From: an uncultured bacterium
GTDB lineage: Bacteria > Verrucomicrobiota > Kiritimatiellia > RFP12 > UBA1067
Length of the DNA stretch: 5,264 nt
Direction of reading: 5' to 3'
NCBI GenBank assembly: GCA_900547945.1
Contig: URIT01000168.1
Location: 1 to 5,264, forward strand
The notes under the pieces: model-generated
What the model saw: the letters and a program-made list of their open reading frames with translations, nothing else
Told to the model about the DNA's origin: nothing
The model's database searches: none
Position numbers and translations under genes: made by a program
In this document: piece by piece, positions 1-5,264 of the stretch
Layout of the letters: each line of letters opens with the position of its first letter
Position numbering within the stretch: position 1 is the first letter of the stretch

Positions 1-1
1 G

Positions 2-502
2 ATGGGGCTGCCCGCCGTGTCCGGCGAGGCCCTGCCGCCGCCGGGGGCGGACGTGCGGCGCCTCCGCACGCGCTGCACGGCGTGCGGGCTCTGCGTGGCG
101 CGGTGTCCGCGAAAGGTCCTGGTTCCGGCGGGATTCTCGGACTACGGTCCGCTCGGGTTCATGCTGCCGAAGATGGATTTTGCGCACGGCTTCTGCGATC
201 CCTCCTGCACGACGTGCGGCGAAGCCTGCCCGACGGGGGCGATTCCGCGCCTGGACGCCGCCGCGAAGAAGGCGGTGAAGGTCGGGCGCGCGGTCTTCGA
301 CCGTTCGGCGTGCCTTGCCTGTACGGAGAAGATCCCGTGCGGACTCTGCGCCCGGCGCTGCCCGCAGAAGGCGATCACGCTGAAGGACGAAGACGTCCCG
401 GACGGCGGCAAGACGAAGACGGTTTCCGTCCCCGTCGTCTCATCGGCGGCCTGCACGGGTTGCGGTGCGTGCGAGAACTACTGTCCCGCCCACGCCCTGA
501 AG
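2..502 (+). other. NapG/MauM-like polyferredoxin domain with four [4Fe-4S] clusters (N-terminal part of the 2-2128 frame)
   Basis: Seen: cluster 1 is C25, C28, C31, C35 followed by Pro (CTACGLCVARCP). Cluster 2 is C65, C69, C72, C76 followed by Pro (CDPSCTTCGEACP). Cluster 3 is C104 or C107 with C113, C116, C120 and Pro. Cluster 4 is C151, C154, C157, C161 and Pro (CTGCGACENYCP). The lead-in PPGA (residues 13-16), the DYG-LGFM-PKMDF stretch (48-60) and the VGRAVFD segment (94-100) match the style of ferredoxin-type NapG/MauM proteins and related PVC/Bacteroidetes polyferredoxins. Known of the family: such proteins pass electrons between membrane quinol oxidising partners and periplasmic reductases or maturation factors; the partner here is not visible. 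Homologues normally run some residues past the last cluster, so this copy appears to be cut off or nearly so at about residue 168, where the signal-peptide-like segment begins. Confidence 0.8.
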
Positions 503-2128
503 GTGCGCGGCGCCGCGCTGGTCTGTGCGTGCGCGGCCCTGCTGTCGTGTACGCTTCTGGCGGAGGCCGTCGATCCGGCGGCGTTCATCGACGCCGCGCT
601 TGCGCGCGGCGAAAAGACGATCCGCGTGCCGAAGGGCGTCTACGAGGTCGCGCCGGGCGCGGTCGCGAGCGTCTACCTGAAGGGCGTGCAGGGCGTGACG
701 GTCGATTTCCAGGGAAGCGAACTGAGGGGACGCACGCGGAGCGCGCTCGTCACCCTGCGCGACTGCACGGGCGTGACGGTCAAGAACGCGACGCTCGACT
801 ATCCCTTCAACCTCCCCTTCACGCAGGGGTTCGTCGAGGCGGTCGGCCCGGACGGCGAATGGGACGTGCGCATCGCGCAGGGGTATCCCGACCCGGCGGA
901 CGGCCGGTGGGGCTGGCCGGTGCAGGCCTACGACGCGAAGACGGGCGACCTCGTGAACCCGATGCGCTACCTCGGCGGCATCAAGGTGGTGCGCACGGCG
1001 CCCGGGCGCTGGCGCGTGACGGGCGGGACGAACCGGCGCGGCAAGGTTGGCGACATCGCGGTGTGGTCTCTCCCCTGCGAGACGCGCGGCGACGCGCAGT
1101 CGGCCGAGACGCGCGCCCACGCCGTCTATCTCCTGAACTGCGCCGGGTGCCGCATGGAGAACGTGACGGTCTACGCGACGCCCGGCTCGAACGGCTTCCG
1201 CGAGCTGCTGGGCGCGGGCGGCAACGCCTACGTGGCGTGCCACGTCGTGCCGCGTCCGCCCGAGACGGATCCCGTCCGCCGCGAGATCCGCCGCTTCCGC
1301 AGCGGCAACCACGACGCCTTCAACAGCCGGGCCGTCCGGAAGGGGCCCGCGCTCAGGGACTGCACGGCGCGCAACCACTGCGACGACGACCTCAACATCC
1401 ACGGTCCCTACCAGTTCATCGCCTCTGCGGCGGGCGCGACGGTGCGCGCGTTCGTGCGGGACATGTACGTGGATGCGCTGCGCGTGGGCGATCCCGTGCA
1501 GCTCGTCACGGCGGAGGGGTATTCGCCCGCCGCCCTCCTGCGCATCGTCGCGCTGAAGCCGGCGACGCCGACGGCGGAGGAGCTGGAGAGGGTCAAAAAG
1601 GGACTCGTCGACCAGATCGCCCGCGCGTGCAACACGATGCGGGAGGTCACGTTCGAGCGCGCCGACCCGGTGTTGAAGCCGGGGACGCTCTTCGTCTCGA
1701 TGAACGCGGCCGGAAGCGGGTTCCGGGTGGAGAACTGCCGGTTCGGGCCGAACCGCGCGCGCGGGTTCATTTCCAACGCCTCCTTCGGGGAGGTGGTCGG
1801 CTGCACGTTCGACCGAACGGAGTCGTACGGCGTCCTGTCGCGGCCGAGCTACCAGTGGCTGGAGGGCGGCGCGTCGCGCAACGTGCGCTTCAAGGACTGC
1901 ACCTTCATCGACTGCGGCGTCTTCTACGGCGTCCACCGCGAGATGCTGACGACGAACGAGTGCCACCGCAACATCGTCTTCGCGGGCTGCCGCTTCAAGG
2001 GGCCGCGCGCCAGGCTGGAGGTGCAGGGCTGCACGGGGCTTGAACTTTCCGGCAACACGTTCGATGTGCCGGAGGAGAAGGCCGTCGCGCTCACGAAGGT
2101 CGTGAGGGAGGCCGCGACGGAGAAGTAG
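2..2128 (+). CDS. Polyferredoxin segment fused in frame to a secreted GH110-like beta-helix protein (5' end probably outside window)
   Basis: One open frame of 708 codons ends at TAG 2126-2128. The first ATG is at position 2, but no upstream sequence is visible. NapG/MauM-type relatives usually have an export signal or membrane part before the first cluster, so the true start is probably left of the window. Residues 25-161 carry four [4Fe-4S] cysteine clusters. Residues 169-189 are a signal-peptide-like hydrophobic stretch with a likely cleavage after Ala-Glu-Ala (187-189). Residues 190-708 are a right-handed parallel beta-helix with GH110-like motifs. A redox protein joined to a secreted glycosidase-like protein through an internal signal peptide is not an architecture I know. 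The frame itself is certain, but whether one protein of this form exists in the cell is doubtful. The alternative is two genes merged by deletion or misassembly. The downstream repeat protein begins 43 bases later. Confidence 0.8.
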   Translation: MGLPAVSGEALPPPGADVRRLRTRCTACGLCVARCPRKVLVPAGFSDYGPLGFMLPKMDFAHGFCDPSCTTCGEACPTGAIPRLDAAAKKAVKVGRAVFDRSACLACTEKIPCGLCARRCPQKAITLKDEDVPDGGKTKTVSVPVVSSAACTGCGACENYCPAHALKVRGAALVCACAALLSCTLLAEAVDPAAFIDAALARGEKTIRVPKGVYEVAPGAVASVYLKGVQGVTVDFQGSELRGRTRSALVTLRDCTGVTVKNATLDYPFNLPFTQGFVEAVGPDGEWDVRIAQGYPDPADGRWGWPVQAYDAKTGDLVNPMRYLGGIKVVRTAPGRWRVTGGTNRRGKVGDIAVWSLPCETRGDAQSAETRAHAVYLLNCAGCRMENVTVYATPGSNGFRELLGAGGNAYVACHVVPRPPETDPVRREIRRFRSGNHDAFNSRAVRKGPALRDCTARNHCDDDLNIHGPYQFIASAAGATVRAFVRDMYVDALRVGDPVQLVTAEGYSPAALLRIVALKPATPTAEELERVKKGLVDQIARACNTMREVTFERADPVLKPGTLFVSMNAAGSGFRVENCRFGPNRARGFISNASFGEVVGCTFDRTESYGVLSRPSYQWLEGGASRNVRFKDCTFIDCGVFYGVHREMLTTNECHRNIVFAGCRFKGPRARLEVQGCTGLELSGNTFDVPEEKAVALTKVVREAATEK
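506..568 (+). other. Internal signal-peptide-like segment at the domain junction
   Basis: Residues 169-189 begin with Arg, continue with a hydrophobic core rich in Ala, Leu, Val and Cys, and end Leu-Ala-Glu-Ala before Val190-Asp191, a good type I signal peptidase site. Preceded by CTG-AAG-GTG (497-505), the segment would read M-K-V-R-G-A-A-L as a normal secreted-protein N-terminus if CTG 497 or GTG 503 served as start. No AGGAGG-like sequence lies upstream of either codon. The Leu-Leu-Ser-Cys at 180-183 resembles a lipobox, but the hydrophobic stretch continues past it, so a lipoprotein is less likely. If the fusion is made as one chain, this stretch would act as an internal membrane anchor or cleavable signal. 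Confidence 0.65.
569..2125 (+). other. Right-handed parallel beta-helix, GH110-like (putative exo-alpha-galactosidase-like) domain
   Basis: Residues 190-708 open with the usual beta-helix cap (an FIDAAL helix, then IRVPKGVYEV at 207-216). Helix coils follow in which short beta strands repeat as V-x-N/D-C/A-T/F (VTVKNATLDY 258-267, MENVTVYA 385-392, FRVENCRF 574-581, VRFKDCTF 628-635, LELSGNTF 680-687). Two non-helix insertions, about 280-370 and 471-560, fit the beta-barrel insertions of GH110-type enzymes. Candidate functional residues are NHDAF (436-440) and the acidic CDDDLNIHG (460-468); FGPNRARG (581-588) also resembles GH110. Known of GH110: exo-cleavage of terminal alpha-1,3-linked galactose from glycans. 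The substrate here is inferred from motif likeness only; a non-catalytic or different pectate-lyase-fold enzyme is possible. With the signal-like segment before it, it would act outside the cytoplasm. Confidence 0.6.
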
Positions 2129-2171
2129 GAGAAAGAAGAAGCAGGGACGCTGTTCCCGGAAGGAGGAGGAT
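2129..2171 (+). other. Short intergenic leader
   Basis: These 43 bases between the two frames begin with a purine-rich run and end in the ribosome binding site. GGGA (2144-2147) can pair with TCCC (2154-2157), but the stem is only 4 bp and has no T-tract, so I do not call a terminator. No -35/-10 pair is visible. The spacing favours co-transcription of the two genes. Confidence 0.7.
2161..2166 (+). promoter_or_regulatory. Ribosome binding site for the large repeat protein
   Basis: AGGAGG sits 5 bases before ATG 2172, inside a longer purine run that continues AGGA. This near-perfect Shine-Dalgarno decides the start at 2172 over the in-frame ATG at 2187. The same kind of site is absent before the possible internal starts at 497 and 503 of the upstream frame. 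Confidence 0.9.
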
Positions 2172-5100
2172 ATGACGGCAACGCACATGGTCTTCGGGAC
2201 GCTCTGCGCCTTGGGATGCGCCGTGGGCGCGGCGGACGGGCGCACGTGGTTCGGCGCGGGGCACTACAACACGAACAACGCCGCCTACGTCTGGAGCAAC
2301 GCGCTCCTGTGGGAGCGGAGCGCCGTCGCGGGCGAGGGCGGCGTGGCGACGTTTGGCGGCGTGTGCTTCAAGGGCTTTCGCCAGGACGTGGAAGGGCTCG
2401 TCCTCGGGGGGCTCGACTTCGCGGGCTGCGGGGCCTCCTACTACAGAGGCTGGGGCGACTACCTCGTCGGGCACGACATCACGATGACGAACGCGGCGTT
2501 CATCGCCTCCGACGACGTGCGCCCGCAGGCGACGGAGGCGCTGGACTTCGAGGGGCGCCAGCCGCAGAAGCTCGCGCTGACGCTGCGGGGAACGGGCGGC
2601 AACACGCTCGCCAAGCGCGGGGCGGGAACAATCGACGTGGCGCGTCCCGTCGAGGATTTTACGGCGTTCAGGGCTGCGGACGGCCTTCTCCTTGCGCAGA
2701 CGGCGGTGGACGGACGGGTCCTGACGGGCGCGGGCGTGACGCTGGAGCTGGCGGGCGGCGCCGTCGAGCCGCGCGTGGAAGGGAATCTGACGCTGGGCGG
2801 CCGTTTGCACGTGGGGCCGGGCGCCGGGGAGCTTGCGCTGCCGGACGGCGTGAACCTGACCGTCCCGGCGCTCACGTTCGCGGCGGACGGTGCGGCCGTC
2901 GTCTCAAACGGGGCCTTCGCGGCGGCGGACGGCCGCGCCGGAAAGCTGTTCTTCACGGAACATCCGGCGGACGCGAAGGGGCGCGTCGACCCGCGCCTCG
3001 TGATGCGCGACTGGACGGCCTACGGCGCGCCGTTCCGCTTCGCGAAGTACGACGCGCAGACGGGTCTGCAGCCCATTCGCACGACCGACGCGCTCGTGAA
3101 GCCGTTCGCGGCGGCGGGGGCGGACGACATCGCCTACGTGACGGCCGAGGCCTCCGCCGGAACCTATGCCGTGGAGGCGGACCGGCAGGTGAAGGCGCTC
3201 CTCGTCGACAACCGCGCCAACCTGTCGATCGCGGAAGGCGTGACGCTGACCGTCGGCGACGGCGTCCACCCTGCCGGCGTGATCTTCAGCGAACAGGAGA
3301 CGGGGGAGGCCTACACGGCGTTTTCGGGCGAGGGCACGCTCGCGTTCGGCGACGCGCCGGGCGTCATCTGGAAGAGTACCCCCACGGACGCGAAGGGGCG
3401 GGGCCTCGACGTCGAGACGCGCATCACGGGTACGAAGGGCGTGACGTTCGCCTCGCGCGCGACGGGCGCGAAGAACGTCTACGCGCTTTTCCGGCTGAAA
3501 GACGGCATCGCGGGCTGGACGGGCCCCACGTACTGCTACAACGCCCGGCTGTGGGCGTCGGGCGCGTCGGGATTCCTGCCCGCCGGCGGCGAGGTGTACA
3601 TCCGGGGCGGCCGCCAGCCCTACAGTGCGCAGCTTCTCGCGTCCGGGCAGACGTTCGACCAGCATTTCCATCTTTCCGGCTATGGCGCGCAGGGCTATCG
3701 GGGCGACGGCGGCGACGATGGCCTTGGCGCGCTGTACGCTGGGGAGAAGAGTACGAGCGTCTTCAATGGCGTGACGACGCTGGAAGACGAGACGCTCGTC
3801 AATGTGTGGAAAGCCGATGCGCAGGTCGTGCTGAACGGCGTCGTGGAGGGAACGGGCCTTTTGGCGCTGACGGGGCAGGGGCGCGTGGCGCTGAACGCGG
3901 CCAACACCTTCTCGGGCGGCCTGCGCATCGCGGACCACGCGGGCCGGGCGGGCGGGGCGCCGACGGTGACGGCGGCGGGCGCCGCCGCGCTGGGGACGGG
4001 CCCCGTGACGGTCGCGGCGGGCGGGCAGCTCGTCTTCGCGCCGGGGCTGGTGCAGGAGACGGTCACGAACGCGATCACGAGCACGTCCGCCCGGCCCGTC
4101 TCCTTCGAGCGCAGCACGCTCGACCTCGCGGGCCCCTTTGCGAGCGCGAAGACGCAGGTGGACGCCTTCACGGCGACGAACGCCTGCTCGTCCATCGGCG
4201 TCGGCGCGTGCGTGGACTTCGGCGAGGTCAGCTGGGTCAATTCCGCCGCGAAGGGCGAACTGCGCGCGACGACCGCCGCGTCCACGTTCAAGGCCGGCGG
4301 CGCGGCCGACTTCACGCTGAACGTCGCCCTGCGCGACGGCGCGGGGCGCCTGGGCTTCACGAAGACGGGCACGAACACGGTCACGCTCGTGGGCGCAAAG
4401 GCGTACACGGGGCCGACGGTGGTCGAGGGCGGCACGCTGCGCCTGGAGGGCGACATCCTCGCCTCGCCGTCGATCGCCTACTGGCTGGACGCCTCGCGGC
4501 CCGAGACGGTCGACGTGGACGCGGCGGGGCGCGTGATGGCCTGGCGCTCCGTCGTGGGCGGCTACACGTTCGCCGCCGGGACCTACAGCGGGCCGAAGGG
4601 GGCGGAGGTCTACCCCACGCCCACCTACACGCGCGAGACGAAGATCAACGGGCTCGACGTCGTCACCTTCAACAATCTGGCGGCGGACGACCATGAGGCG
4701 CTGGCCGGGACGACGGACGCGACCCAGCGCAGCGTCTTCATCGCCGTGCGCATGAACGGCTGCCCGTTCACCTTCGGCGGCCTCTTCGGGAGGCTGAACG
4801 CCGACAACGGCCTGCGCGTCGACGGGCCGTCGGGCACGGGCGGCAAATGGGCTCACACGGTCTCGCCGTACAAGTACAACACGGACGGCATCCTCTACAA
4901 GAACGGCGTGCAGGGGAAGAACTATACCGCCTTCACGTATGGCGAGGTGCAGGTGCTCACGCAGTTCCACGCCTACGACATGGAGGCGTCCCCGCGTTCC
5001 TACGCGACGTTCCGCCCCTCCCTCGGCGTCTACTCCGGCTATGCGGGCGGCGACGGTTCCTACTACCGGGCCGTGGCGGCCGACGTCTGCGAGGTCATCG

Positions 5101-5264
5101 CCTTCGACCGCGTGCTGACGGCGGCCGAGCGCCAGCGGGTCGAGAACTACCTCTCGGAGAAGTGGCGGGGCGCGCCGTGCCACGACGCGCCCGAGGCCGT
5201 GCCGCCCACGCTCGCGGCGGGGACGGACCTGACGCTGCGCGCCGGCGCGACGCTCGATCTGCAC
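2172..5264 (+). CDS. Very large secreted protein with autotransporter-associated beta-strand repeats and a LamG-like module (3' end outside window)
   Basis: The frame is open from ATG 2172 through the right edge: 1031 codons, no stop. I checked it codon by codon. Residues 1-21 are hydrophobic, ending VGAA before Asp22; this is a plausible signal peptide but lacks the usual Lys/Arg at the start. Residues about 22-555 are a Gly/Ala/Thr/Val-rich, beta-strand-like region with no catalytic motif I recognise. Two autotransporter-associated beta-strand repeats follow (about 557-625 and 723-762), then a LamG/concanavalin-like module (about 766-1000), then AGTDLTLRAGATLDL, which looks like the start of further repeat. 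Known of such proteins: they are exported, elongated surface or secreted proteins common in Verrucomicrobia-Kiritimatiellota-Lentisphaerae; the LamG-like fold often binds glycans. Role inferred: surface adhesion or glycan binding. The export anchor (autotransporter barrel, PEP-CTERM or other) would lie beyond the window. It probably shares a transcript with the beta-helix gene 43 bases upstream. Confidence 0.85.
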   Translation, partial: MTATHMVFGTLCALGCAVGAADGRTWFGAGHYNTNNAAYVWSNALLWERSAVAGEGGVATFGGVCFKGFRQDVEGLVLGGLDFAGCGASYYRGWGDYLVGHDITMTNAAFIASDDVRPQATEALDFEGRQPQKLALTLRGTGGNTLAKRGAGTIDVARPVEDFTAFRAADGLLLAQTAVDGRVLTGAGVTLELAGGAVEPRVEGNLTLGGRLHVGPGAGELALPDGVNLTVPALTFAADGAAVVSNGAFAAADGRAGKLFFTEHPADAKGRVDPRLVMRDWTAYGAPFRFAKYDAQTGLQPIRTTDALVKPFAAAGADDIAYVTAEASAGTYAVEADRQVKALLVDNRANLSIAEGVTLTVGDGVHPAGVIFSEQETGEAYTAFSGEGTLAFGDAPGVIWKSTPTDAKGRGLDVETRITGTKGVTFASRATGAKNVYALFRLKDGIAGWTGPTYCYNARLWASGASGFLPAGGEVYIRGGRQPYSAQLLASGQTFDQHFHLSGYGAQGYRGDGGDDGLGALYAGEKSTSVFNGVTTLEDETLVNVWKADAQVVLNGVVEGTGLLALTGQGRVALNAANTFSGGLRIADHAGRAGGAPTVTAAGAAALGTGPVTVAAGGQLVFAPGLVQETVTNAITSTSARPVSFERSTLDLAGPFASAKTQVDAFTATNACSSIGVGACVDFGEVSWVNSAAKGELRATTAASTFKAGGAADFTLNVALRDGAGRLGFTKTGTNTVTLVGAKAYTGPTVVEGGTLRLEGDILASPSIAYWLDASRPETVDVDAAGRVMAWRSVVGGYTFAAGTYSGPKGAEVYPTPTYTRETKINGLDVVTFNNLAADDHEALAGTTDATQRSVFIAVRMNGCPFTFGGLFGRLNADNGLRVDGPSGTGGKWAHTVSPYKYNTDGILYKNGVQGKNYTAFTYGEVQVLTQFHAYDMEASPRSYATFRPSLGVYSGYAGGDGSYYRAVAADVCEVIAFDRVLTAAERQRVENYLSEKWRGAPCHDAPEAVPPTLAAGTDLTLRAGATLDLH
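2968..3400 (+). repeat. Duplicated 16-bp DNA motif encoding DAKGR in the large repeat protein
   Basis: The identical 16-mer CGGACGCGAAGGGGCG occurs at 2968-2983 and 3385-3400. Both lie in the same reading frame and encode the DAKGR core of P-x-D-A-K-G-R (residues 265-271 and 404-410), 139 residues apart. Flanking residues share only style (hydrophobic strand before, Asp shortly after), so this looks like two diverged copies of one structural unit rather than a recent DNA duplication. Confidence 0.6.
3840..4046 (+). repeat. Autotransporter-associated beta-strand repeat, unit 1 (protein level)
   Basis: Residues about 557-625 follow the family pattern: G-x-G-x-L-x-L-x-G-x-G (560-570), then LNAANTFSGG (574-583), and later a hallmark AALGTGPVTVAAGGQL (605-620). 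In the family these units stack as parallel beta strands forming a long stalk. The middle (587-600) is longer than usual, with a Gly/Arg-rich insertion. Confidence 0.75.
4338..4457 (+). repeat. Autotransporter-associated beta-strand repeat, unit 2 (protein level)
   Basis: Residues 723-762 read GAGRLGFTKTGTNTVTL, then AKAYTGPTVVEGGTLRLEG, which is the compact consensus form (G-L-x-K-x-G-x-x-T-x-x-L, then Y-T-G-x-T-x-V-x-x-G-T-L). It leads directly into the LamG-like module and marks the boundary between stalk and lectin-like head. Confidence 0.8.
4467..5171 (+). other. LamG/concanavalin-like jelly-roll module
   Basis: Residues about 766-1000. The entry motif AYWLDASRPETVDVDAAGRV (769-788) followed by MAWRSV is typical: Y-W-L-D-A-S, then x-V-x-x-W. 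The exit motif CEVIAFDRVLTAAERQRVEN (973-992) plus YLSEKWRG (993-1000) matches the I-A-E-V-I-x-Y-D-R-x-L-T-x-x-E-R-x-x-V-x-x-Y-L-x-x-K-W signature that closes this fold in many PVC and Bacteroidetes secreted proteins. Known: the fold often binds carbohydrate, but the ligand cannot be read from sequence. Confidence 0.75.

Noticed and set aside
503..505. GTG as an independent start for the beta-helix protein
   Set aside because: It would give a good signal peptide, but there is no Shine-Dalgarno sequence upstream and no stop in the upstream frame, so I did not annotate it as a separate gene. It stays possible by translational coupling.
82..2043. 653-codon + strand frame overlapping the ferredoxin/beta-helix frame
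   Set aside because: Same out-of-frame Arg/Gly-rich composition and no motif, while the frame from position 2 holds the cysteine clusters.
2144..2157. Possible terminator hairpin between the genes (GGGA pairing with TCCC)
   Set aside because: Only a 4-bp stem, a 6-base loop and no following T-run; far too weak.
440..2245. 601-codon open frame on the minus strand, antisense to the beta-helix region
   Set aside because: Arg/Ala-rich low-complexity product without motifs, while the + strand carries well-formed iron-sulphur clusters and beta-helix coils over the same bases.
2216..4696. 826-codon + strand frame overlapping the large repeat protein in another frame
   Set aside because: The product is an Arg/Gly/Ala-rich string typical of an out-of-frame reading of GC-rich DNA. 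The frame from 2172 has the ribosome binding site and recognisable repeats.
2904..5264. 786-codon open frame on the minus strand, antisense to the large repeat protein
   Set aside because: Its translation is dominated by Arg, Ala, Gly and Val with no domain, no signal and no ribosome binding site. In DNA this GC-rich, stop codons are rare in the frames opposite a real gene. The + strand frame has clear domains and a strong ribosome binding site.

Overview
The window is very GC-rich (roughly two thirds G+C by eye, with strong G/C preference at third codon positions). It is almost fully coding on the + strand. Two reading frames explain nearly all of it: positions 2-2128, and 2172 to beyond the right edge. 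They are separated by a 43-base gap that carries a textbook AGGAGG ribosome binding site. High GC, large secreted proteins built from autotransporter-associated beta-strand repeats plus a LamG-like module, and a Verrucomicrobia-type beta-helix enzyme all suggest a bacterium of the PVC group. Kiritimatiellota or a relative from a gut or other polysaccharide-rich habitat is the most likely source. This placement is inferred from protein style, not from a marker gene.

Positions 2-2128 form one uninterrupted frame that joins two unrelated proteins. Residues 1 to about 168 are a NapG/MauM-type polyferredoxin segment with four [4Fe-4S] cysteine clusters; its 5' part probably lies left of the window. 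Residues about 169-189 look exactly like a secretion signal peptide. Residues 190-708 are a right-handed parallel beta-helix protein resembling glycoside hydrolase family 110 (exo-alpha-galactosidase-like). No stop codon, intergenic space or ribosome binding site separates the halves. The join may be a true gene fusion, a deletion between neighbouring genes, or an assembly chimera. I favour a breakpoint (deletion or misassembly) over a functional fusion.

Positions 2172-5264 hold the first 1031 codons of a very large secreted, beta-strand-rich protein that runs off the right edge. It has a short hydrophobic N-terminus, a long Gly/Ala/Thr/Val-rich beta region with a partly duplicated internal motif, two recognisable autotransporter-associated beta-strand repeats, then a LamG/concanavalin-like module, and what looks like the beginning of more beta-strand repeat.

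The beta-helix enzyme and the large repeat protein are tandem and closely spaced, so they are probably co-transcribed. A plausible reading is an exported glycan-degrading enzyme next to a surface or secreted glycan-binding protein. The ferredoxin does not fit that theme, which adds to the suspicion about the join. I see no RNA gene, CRISPR array, insertion sequence or convincing terminator.
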